Below, one piece after another: positions 56,715 to 64,000 of a stretch of 64,000 bases of DNA. The position numbers and the translations under genes are program-made. The stretch lies in contig NZ_CP014639.1 in NCBI RefSeq assembly GCF_001653975.1, positions 62,001 to 126,000 on the forward strand. Direction: 5' to 3'. The notes under the pieces are model-generated. The model did no database searches, was not told the origin of the DNA, and saw only the letters and a list, made by a program, of their open reading frames with translations. How positions within the stretch are numbered: the stretch's first letter is position 1; the number at the start of each line of letters is the position of its first letter. This DNA is from Candidatus Chlamydia sanziniae. GTDB lineage: Bacteria; Chlamydiota; Chlamydiia; Chlamydiales; Chlamydiaceae.

Positions 56715-56800
56715 ATTAGCTACCCTCAATAATAATCTTACATATAGCGGGAGCCTCTCTTCCGCTAAATACCCCACCCTAAAAATCCACTGGAATAGAA
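56715..56800 (-). pseudogene. Decayed 3' end of another CPn1054-family copy
   Basis: On the - strand a frame ending at a TAA at 56717-56715 reads AICKIIIEGS, preceded by VFSGRE, which resembles the family C-terminus LFEGTVIYEELKDFIEGG. The flanking words AGCTACCCTCAATAA also match those around the stops of paralogues 2 and 3 (GCTGACCACCCTCAATAA). Upstream the frame dissolves, so this seems to be a remnant only. Confidence 0.4.
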
Positions 56801-57573
56801 TTGAGTTATCTTTGTGTTCTGGAAGAGATACTTTTCTTTGTGCAATGCAGAAGAAAGGCACACTACCTACCGCGCAAGGCAGGTTTGAGCTTACCTAGGA
56901 TTGTATGTTGTTATTGTAAATTTCTTCGAGGATAAATAATTAACTAATATCATTAACGTGTCAACACGGGCATAGGAAAATTCCACAGCTTGGTCACACA
57001 AGTGTGTGTATCAACGAGAATGTTTGCATTCGGGAAAATAACAACTATGAATAGGGTTGTGTCTTTTTTGTACAAAATTTTCCCCGGGCAATAAAATTAC
57101 AAAATACCGATAAATCTATGACCATATTGGTGGGATAAATGCGTCGCAATAACTCAGGAGAAAAAAAAGAGAAGTTCCTTTAGACATTTTAGAAATTCGT
57201 TAGCCAAGCAAGGTTTTGTTGGTATGGATAAAGTCTTTGTTCTAAAGCCGAAAAGGCGCGGGGGTCACTCTAAGATCTCACTGTCTAATATTCGTAGGGT
57301 TGCCTTTGTATCCCAAGCTCCGTCTTACCACATACGACGGATGGAGTTCTTCAGGAAAAGATCTTCGCGTACAAACAATTCCATGAGTTTTCTACGCACT
57401 ATCTTATCTCTCAGGACATTTTTCTTCTCTGTGCATAGAGAAACTCTTGCTGCCAAATTTAAGCGTATTGCTCAGAAAGCCACTCAAGTTGATTGTACAC
57501 ATTATATCTTTGGGTATAAAAATCGATATCCCGTGGGGTTTTTAAATAGAACATTATAGAAAAGACTGGGAAA
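56801..57573. other. Gene-poor spacer with one doubtful small frame
   Basis: About 770 bases between paralogues 3 and 4. The only notable frame is 57224-57559 (+), 111 codons, starting MDKVFVLKPKRRGG. It is very rich in Arg/Lys/Ser, has no good ribosome binding site and no recognised domain, and is on the strand opposite to its neighbours. It may be a small basic protein or chance; I give it about one in four. The rest may be remains of a further paralogue but reads as noise. Confidence 0.35.
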
Positions 57574-59208
57574 TTAGTTGCCCTGAATAAAATCTTTTAA
57601 TTGTTCATAAATATTAAGCGAGTGGAACAAGGGCAAAGCGTCTTCCCACAAACTTTGCTCAATACCTAGCAGACGAATCAATGCCTTTAATGCTGTAAAG
57701 GAGAACCCTTGTTTTGCTAAATCTAGGACTCTCATAATCCAATCGGATGATGTATCCCGCTGCTCTTGTCTAGGCTTTATCGAAGAAGGAAATTTTTGTA
57801 CGATTATACCTCCAGAAGCATAAGAAAGAAGCTGATCTAGGGCTTGTAAACAGCAGTTATAGTCTGCCTCAATATCTAAGTGAAGTCCTTTGTGCTTTAT
57901 TGTTTCGAGTATTATGACCCAATCGGTGAAAATACTCATATCCATTTTTCCAAAGATGACACGCATTACGTTCATATATTTGGAATTAAGGGACTTAGAA
58001 TTAGCCAGTAGCTTGTAATGACGATAAATAGAGTGATGAATTTCTAAGTTAGGAAGGAGATGGGGAGCCTGGGAAGAAAGCATGCGTCGCATAGCAGGGA
58101 AAGACACAGCAAATGCCAAAACAATTTTTTCGTACATTTTGTTAGCACTTTTCCACCAGAGTGTATTTGAATTAAAGCGAATTCTCCATTCTAAGAAAGG
58201 CATCAACATCTCTTGCATTCTCAGTGTGTATCGAGCCATAAAAAACTTCATTTGCTCTATGCGAATATGAGGATCTATAACCAAGCTACGGTATGGATCA
58301 CGTTTTATCAGGCTTTCCAAATGGCGGCAGAGGAATGTTTCGAAAAATTTTGAAGACATAACGTAGGTAAAAAACGCATCTTTTCCGAAGAAAATGTCAG
58401 GAGTTCGCAAAGATAATAGACGTTCGAACTCTCCTAAAGCTTCCTCAACAGGAACGGGTTGATCTGTGAACTCGAAACAAAAAGTCCCGTTGTTTTTCAC
58501 ACAAAACTTACCTCGGGTTGCAAAATCTAGGAGAAAAGAAGAGTCTGAAAATACACCGGCTCTATTCAATAGTAGCAACAGATCCGGGGAAGGACACGAG
58601 AGTTCCATAAGACGCTTTAACAATAACTGTGCCAATTCCTGAGGACAGCTTTCTTTAAGATAGACGTCTGCTTTATTCCACTGCTGGACTAAATATAGGA
58701 GTATGTTGGTGTAGATAAGCTTTTGGTTTAAAAGGTGGAGACAAGTCGTTATGGGTTCTAATTTCTTTAAAACATTTTTTAAACTTGCTGGAAAATCTAA
58801 GCCCCCTTTTTTACAGTAGACTGCGAGCTCTTTAGGAAACACTCCCCGCGCAAAAAGCTGAGTAAGTTCTTCACTCCGGACCTTATTTCCTAACACATCT
58901 CTTTCTATTGTCCACTTGGGAGATTTACCTTCTAAGACTTTTAGGCAAGTCGTAGCGTATAGAGTCACCAGAATCGCCAAGCCAAACAAAATCAGACCGA
59001 CAGCAATTCCCAAAATCCCTGCCCACAGAGCAACATAAGGAAAGAGGACGATCATAGCAATGAAGATTGCACAACTCAAAATGCTCAGGATAGCTGCGAT
59101 GACATGCAGTATTTGGCTTTTGCGATTCACTTTTACAGATAGAGAGCGGCGTTCTAGTACAATGGGATTATGTATCGGGGAAGGAGAAGATACAGCTTGC
59201 ATCACCAT
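57574..59208 (-). CDS. CPn1054-family Inc-like protein, paralogue 4
   Basis: 544 residues starting MVMQAVSSPSPIHNPIVLERR. A bilobed hydrophobic domain at about 33-86 precedes PKWTIERDVLGNKVRSEEL, a looser version of the family signature, and the C-terminus is LNIYEQLKDFIQGN. It is the most diverged of the four tandem copies and probably the oldest or the least converted. No poly-C tract. As with the others, a type III-secreted inclusion-related role is inferred from the hydropathy pattern only. Confidence 0.8.
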   Translation of the reverse strand: MVMQAVSSPSPIHNPIVLERRSLSVKVNRKSQILHVIAAILSILSCAIFIAMIVLFPYVALWAGILGIAVGLILFGLAILVTLYATTCLKVLEGKSPKWTIERDVLGNKVRSEELTQLFARGVFPKELAVYCKKGGLDFPASLKNVLKKLEPITTCLHLLNQKLIYTNILLYLVQQWNKADVYLKESCPQELAQLLLKRLMELSCPSPDLLLLLNRAGVFSDSSFLLDFATRGKFCVKNNGTFCFEFTDQPVPVEEALGEFERLLSLRTPDIFFGKDAFFTYVMSSKFFETFLCRHLESLIKRDPYRSLVIDPHIRIEQMKFFMARYTLRMQEMLMPFLEWRIRFNSNTLWWKSANKMYEKIVLAFAVSFPAMRRMLSSQAPHLLPNLEIHHSIYRHYKLLANSKSLNSKYMNVMRVIFGKMDMSIFTDWVIILETIKHKGLHLDIEADYNCCLQALDQLLSYASGGIIVQKFPSSIKPRQEQRDTSSDWIMRVLDLAKQGFSFTALKALIRLLGIEQSLWEDALPLFHSLNIYEQLKDFIQGN

Positions 59209-59299
59209 GGATAAACCTTACACAAAAACCACAGGCACGGGATACCCAAGAACAAACACAACCATCTTTAATACAACTGTAAGGAACTCATAGTGTTGC

Positions 59300-60145
<846 letters not shown>

Positions 60146-60219
60146 TTATTTCTATCACGATTTTTATACAGAAAAAAAAAGAGTTTTGATTAATTAGAAA
60201 TATTTCTTTGCTAAAACCT

Positions 60220-63200
60220 ATGATTGATTCTACGTTATCACCTTCATGTCCTCTTCCCGGAAGAAGTAACAAGTATCACTTCACTACGGATTCCAACGAT
60301 TCCATTGTAATGAAAATCCTACGTATTTTAGGATACATTCTTCTCCACATTCTCACTCTAGGCATTCTTCTCCTCTGCCACTATTATAAATACCATAATG
60401 TTCGAGAGCAAGGCCTTCCGGTTCCTCCGGTTCCAGACGTTCCTGAACAAACAACGTTACAAGTAGCGGTACAGCCCCCTAAAGATCCACAAATAAAAGC
60501 CCCCCCTTCTCCTTCACTTCCTCCTTATCCTCGATTGCCTTCTACGCCTCCACTTTCTCAGGAAGACGTCTTTTTAGATTCCTTAGAATCCTTAGTGGCT
60601 ATACAAGAACAGGGCTTCGCTCCTGAATATGCCTATTTTATTCTTCCTGGGAGGCAAGATCTCAACCCTAACTTCATTGTTTCTTATCCCCAATATATTG
60701 CTCAAAACTCTCTGATCAATATGGATCACCAACGCATCAAAGCAAACAATCCCGCTCTCAATGCTCGCGAACGCGCCTTTGCTACTCAATGCTTAAACCA
60801 ATTGGAGTATTTGGATCACAACTACCTTATTGTAAATGTCTCCGGAGATGGGGACTGTTTATACCGTTCTTATGGCGTAGGTTATCTTTGTGCACTTCAA
60901 CAAGCCAGAAAAACTTGTCCAAACATATTTTATGAAGAAACGGCACGCCTGAATAAGCTTCCATTTGCAACACTTTTCCCTGAGCTTACGCAACAAGTAA
61001 TTAATCTTTTAACACGCTGTCATGCCCTTCCCTCATTCCAGCAAATTTTTGACAAGATTATTCTCTCACCGCATTATTCTATGATTCTGACTTCTTTCTT
61101 AAAAGAGTTAGCAGCGTACACAGCACGGTCTAACATTATCCAAAACATGGACATGCTCTCTGCTAAAGTAATGCTTATAAGTGATCTAGAAGAAGACTTA
61201 CTTCCCGCAACAACACAGTACCTATTACAACAAAAACCTTCCTTATCTCAGCACCTTATTTTTCACCCACCGATGCCTTTAACTTCACCCCAAGAACAAT
61301 TCTATCTTCTTTTAGAACAACTTCCTATGCTTTTTCTTACTGAGCAAGAAATGCTTGAGCTTCCTCCTGAAGAAAAGCAAAAGCAAAAAGATCTAGAAGC
61401 TGCGTTATCCAGATATTTCGCCAAACTAGATAGTCTACTCGCTGCCTTAGGATGGGAACAAGAGGAATTCGATACGAAAGTAAAAAGTAAGCTCCCCCCA
61501 ATTGTGAGACATCAACACAACCGTTTTCTAAACAACCTTAGCAAGCGTCACCCCATGGGAATACCCTGTTCCTCGGTGCTTTCCTTTTTTGCTTGCCTGC
61601 TAAACTCTCCCACTCTTAAAACAGACTCTACATGTCAAACTTTTTATAACTCTATAGACAAAATCCTTTATAAAAATATTTCTTCTCAGAAAAGTTTAGA
61701 GAATACTTTGGGTTTGAGCCCTAGTTCGACGGAACAAATGTTTAAGTTTCTTGATTCCCACTGGCAATGTAGAATTACTTGTGAACATGTGCTGGTTTTT
61801 TTAACTATGTACAATAGTTTGAAGTGTGCTACACACCACTCCCAATTAAAAAGATTACAAATACGGATAGCAAAATTATTAAAAAAAGATATGCATATGA
61901 CCTTTGAGGATGAAGGTATCCTTCAACATACCTCTATACTTAAAACAATCGTAGAAAAATTTCTTCAAGCCATTCATGGCAATCCAAGCTGGCAACAGCT
62001 GTATAAACAAGTTGTTGATTCTTCAGTTATGCAAATGCTTTCCTCTTCTGATAAGACTAAGTCTGATACTCTCTACAATCAAGCTTTATTGTTAATTTTC
62101 CTTATTTTTCAGCATCCCCAATTCTTGACCAATACAAAGACAAGAGAAGTTGCGAAAGAGCTCAAACTCCTTGTCCTTCCTTTTCTCCAGTATGCTCTTA
62201 AAAAAGTAGAAAACCAAAAAATACTTGGAGGCTTAACCCAATCTATTCTTGGGTCCATTATGTTAAATCCTCCCGAGCCTTCCGTTTTACCATGGACATC
62301 TCCGGATATAGTTGTATTTTGTGAATATTTTGCTACTTATCCTGAAATTGTGATTCTTCACGATTCATTACTTAATCAACTTTTACCACTGATTTACAAA
62401 GCATTCCCTCTATCTGGGGACCAAAGCGAACAAGCCCTTCAACTGATAGCATCTCTAGAAACTACTTATAAGGACCCATGGACAAAGTTCTTAGCGCGAC
62501 TAAACATTGTTGGATATTGTGGACATCATTACCCCCAACCCTCGCCTCCTTTCTCGGAAAGTTTAATTAACCAGCTCTCCCCAGGATTTTTACTTTATAG
62601 CTTCCTCCTCAACCATCCTGAACTTCGAGAAAGACCAACAGAGTTGTCTACAATGCTAAAAGCATTTTATACGGCAGCTACCATAGCGTATAAAAAAGCT
62701 CTGACTGCCTCTGCTCCATCCTTGAGATTGTATTTTAATACAATACAATTAGATTTTAAAAACCATAAGAGCTTGAGGGAAATCGCTTTGCGGGCTCTCG
62801 TTAGTCAAACAAAACTACAAAGTGAAAGTCCTACCAAAGCATTTAAAGAGACTTTGCTCAGCTACCTCTATTCTTTAAATATAAATCAGCTCTACACAAT
62901 ACTGGATGATGTAAAACAACAGGCAGAAAGCAGTCATGTTTCGGGATTAGCTCAAGCTCTACGTAAACCGGCGTTATGTCAAATTTTGTCTGACCTTACA
63001 CCTACGCATATCCAAGAACTTAGCGAACGTCACGGCTTCTGTCGGGCAGGGTTTGCTGATGAAGCAGAAGCAGATGTTGTCTTAATACGCTTTCCCAATC
63101 ACTATGGTTGTCTTCTCCGGAGAACTGCTGCAGTATCCTCGCTTTCTGGGAGTTCTGCTAATGAGGCTACTACACCAGAGACCGGACGATCCTCAAAACG

Positions 63201-63228
63201 CTCTTTAGAAGGGGGTCCTCATTCTTAA
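60220..63228 (+). CDS. Large OTU-type cysteine protease homologue (CPn0483/ChlaOTU-like)
   Basis: The ATG at 60220 (MIDSTLSPSC) is preferred over a TTG at 60208; 1002 residues. A hydrophobic hairpin at about 33-56 (ILRILGYILLHILTLGILLLC) suggests membrane association. A proline-rich linker (about 67-112) precedes the OTU motif VSGDGDCLYRS with D210 and C213 as the catalytic pair. The predicted histidine is H961 in FPNHYGCLLRR near the C-terminus, so about 750 mostly helical residues separate the two parts. OTU proteases remove ubiquitin; the C. pneumoniae homologue CPn0483 was one of the founding members of the family and the C. caviae ChlaOTU is a type III-secreted deubiquitinase. The Ser/Thr-rich tail ends just before aroG. 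Confidence 0.88.
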   Translation: MIDSTLSPSCPLPGRSNKYHFTTDSNDSIVMKILRILGYILLHILTLGILLLCHYYKYHNVREQGLPVPPVPDVPEQTTLQVAVQPPKDPQIKAPPSPSLPPYPRLPSTPPLSQEDVFLDSLESLVAIQEQGFAPEYAYFILPGRQDLNPNFIVSYPQYIAQNSLINMDHQRIKANNPALNARERAFATQCLNQLEYLDHNYLIVNVSGDGDCLYRSYGVGYLCALQQARKTCPNIFYEETARLNKLPFATLFPELTQQVINLLTRCHALPSFQQIFDKIILSPHYSMILTSFLKELAAYTARSNIIQNMDMLSAKVMLISDLEEDLLPATTQYLLQQKPSLSQHLIFHPPMPLTSPQEQFYLLLEQLPMLFLTEQEMLELPPEEKQKQKDLEAALSRYFAKLDSLLAALGWEQEEFDTKVKSKLPPIVRHQHNRFLNNLSKRHPMGIPCSSVLSFFACLLNSPTLKTDSTCQTFYNSIDKILYKNISSQKSLENTLGLSPSSTEQMFKFLDSHWQCRITCEHVLVFLTMYNSLKCATHHSQLKRLQIRIAKLLKKDMHMTFEDEGILQHTSILKTIVEKFLQAIHGNPSWQQLYKQVVDSSVMQMLSSSDKTKSDTLYNQALLLIFLIFQHPQFLTNTKTREVAKELKLLVLPFLQYALKKVENQKILGGLTQSILGSIMLNPPEPSVLPWTSPDIVVFCEYFATYPEIVILHDSLLNQLLPLIYKAFPLSGDQSEQALQLIASLETTYKDPWTKFLARLNIVGYCGHHYPQPSPPFSESLINQLSPGFLLYSFLLNHPELRERPTELSTMLKAFYTAATIAYKKALTASAPSLRLYFNTIQLDFKNHKSLREIALRALVSQTKLQSESPTKAFKETLLSYLYSLNINQLYTILDDVKQQAESSHVSGLAQALRKPALCQILSDLTPTHIQELSERHGFCRAGFADEAEADVVLIRFPNHYGCLLRRTAAVSSLSGSSANEATTPETGRSSKRSLEGGPHS

Positions 63229-63253
63229 ATTTACTCATCCCCTTCCTCACACT

Positions 63254-64000
63254 TTGAAACAGTATTCCGAGGACATAAGGAGTATCGCTCTATCTCCAGA
63301 GGTATCGATAGGTAGAAGAGTTCCTCTCCTCATTGCAGGCCCTTGTACTCTAGAAAGCTATGAGCATACAGTTACGTTGGGTCTTGCGGTAAAGCAAGCG
63401 GGAGCCTCAGTGTTTCGCGGATCAATTAAAAAGCCTCGTACCAGTCCCTACTCTTTTCAAGGATGGGAAAAAGAAAAAGTACTCTGGCATAAAGAGGCCC
63501 AACGGATTCATGGTCTACTCACAGAAACGGAAGTCTTAGATATCCGCGATGTGGAAATCATTGCCGAACATGTGGATATTCTTCGCATTGGAGCAAGAAA
63601 CATGCAAAACTTCCCTCTGCTCAAAGAAGTGAGTTGTATGCACCGTCCCGTGATTCTTAAACGCAATCCCTCAGCAACCCTTGAAGAATGGCTCTGTGCC
63701 GCAGAATATATCTTATTTTCATCTTCTTGTCCCGGGGTGATACTGTGTGAGCGTGGCATTCGTACTTTTGAACATTCCACACGTTACACTTTAGATATCA
63801 ATACTCTAGTTATCATCAAAGAAATCTCCTCTCTTCCCATTATTGTAGATCCTTCCCACGCTGCTGGAAAACGTTCTTTAGTCTTGCCTCTAGCATCTGC
63901 GGCTCTCGCTGCAGGTGCTGATGGACTTATTATTGAGGTTCACGCCAATCCTAACACTGCGCTTTGCGATGGGGAACAACACATCACTCCTGAGGAGCTA
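63254..64000 (+). CDS. aroG: 3-deoxy-D-arabino-heptulosonate 7-phosphate synthase (3' end outside window)
   Basis: An open frame runs to the last base. Motifs of the DAHP synthase / KDO8P synthase fold in order: AGPCTLES, RGSIKKPRTSPYSFQGW, DIRDVE, RIGARNMQNF, PVILKRN, ILCERGIRTF, IIVDPSHAAGKRS, ADGLIIEVHANP. The KPRTSPYSFQG motif marks DAHP synthase of the AroF/AroA(f) (I-beta) type over KDO8P synthase. It condenses PEP and erythrose 4-phosphate, the first step towards chorismate. The start is uncertain: the frame opens at 63209 with no ATG. TTG at 63254 is used here; an ATT at 63221 has AAGGGGG at a good distance but is a rare start codon. Confidence 0.88.
   Translation, partial: MKQYSEDIRSIALSPEVSIGRRVPLLIAGPCTLESYEHTVTLGLAVKQAGASVFRGSIKKPRTSPYSFQGWEKEKVLWHKEAQRIHGLLTETEVLDIRDVEIIAEHVDILRIGARNMQNFPLLKEVSCMHRPVILKRNPSATLEEWLCAAEYILFSSSCPGVILCERGIRTFEHSTRYTLDINTLVIIKEISSLPIIVDPSHAAGKRSLVLPLASAALAAGADGLIIEVHANPNTALCDGEQHITPEEL

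Noticed and set aside
57224-57559. 111-codon + strand frame between CPn1054-family genes
   Set aside because: Arg/Lys/Ser-rich, no ribosome binding site, no domain and opposite to its neighbours; treated as doubtful and described only within the spacer.

Overview
The window looks like a chromosomal segment of an obligate intracellular Chlamydia of the C. pneumoniae lineage. The evidence is the gene content and order: a long run of polymorphic membrane protein (Pmp) autotransporters, then homologues of CPn0472-CPn0474, glgB, an mtaB/hflX/phnP-like block, artJ, a giant OTU-type gene and aroG. This is the order I recall around C. pneumoniae pmp6-pmp18 to CPn0484. Many details differ from the human isolates: a duplicated pmp6-like gene, a full-length pmp12-like gene, an extra glycosyltransferase-like gene and only two E/F-type pmps. 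A close relative, perhaps one of the snake-associated species, or a divergent strain is therefore more likely. The species call is inference; no search was possible.

Positions 1-29077 (+ strand) hold ten Pmp loci: two Pmp6-like genes flanking a small DUF378-type membrane protein, a Pmp7-like gene, a Pmp that has lost nearly all its passenger, a Pmp10-like gene interrupted by a G15 tract (currently out of frame), a broken Pmp10-related copy with two offsetting frameshifts, and Pmp11-, Pmp12-, Pmp13- and Pmp14(H)-like genes. Positions 29395-37622 (- strand) hold a 665-residue protein with a glycosyltransferase-like C-terminal half and two Pmp genes of the E/F type, 20 bp apart.

Positions 38041-43791 (- strand) encode three chlamydia-specific proteins. 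Two are low-complexity proteins rich in phosphotyrosine-type and SH3-type motifs (CPn0472/CPn0473-like). The third is a multi-pass protein with four bilobed hydrophobic regions (CPn0474-like). Positions 43921-50671 (- strand) form a tightly packed block read phnP-like, hflX, mtaB, CPn0476-like, glgB. Positions 50781-59208 (- strand) hold one small Inc-like protein and four tandem paralogues of the C. pneumoniae CPn1054 family. One paralogue carries two long poly-C tracts at its 5' end, and a decayed fifth copy seems to lie beside them. Positions 59300-64000 hold artJ (-), a 1002-residue OTU-like protease homologue (+) and the start of aroG (+), which runs off the window.

Functionally this is mostly a surface and host-interaction region: type V-secreted adhesins, Inc-like membrane proteins and probable type III effectors, with a short housekeeping insert (glycogen branching, tRNA modification, ribosome-associated GTPase, aromatic biosynthesis). 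Its main theme is diversification by tandem duplication, gene conversion, in-frame deletion and homopolymer slippage. No tRNA, rRNA, insertion sequence, CRISPR array or prophage was seen.
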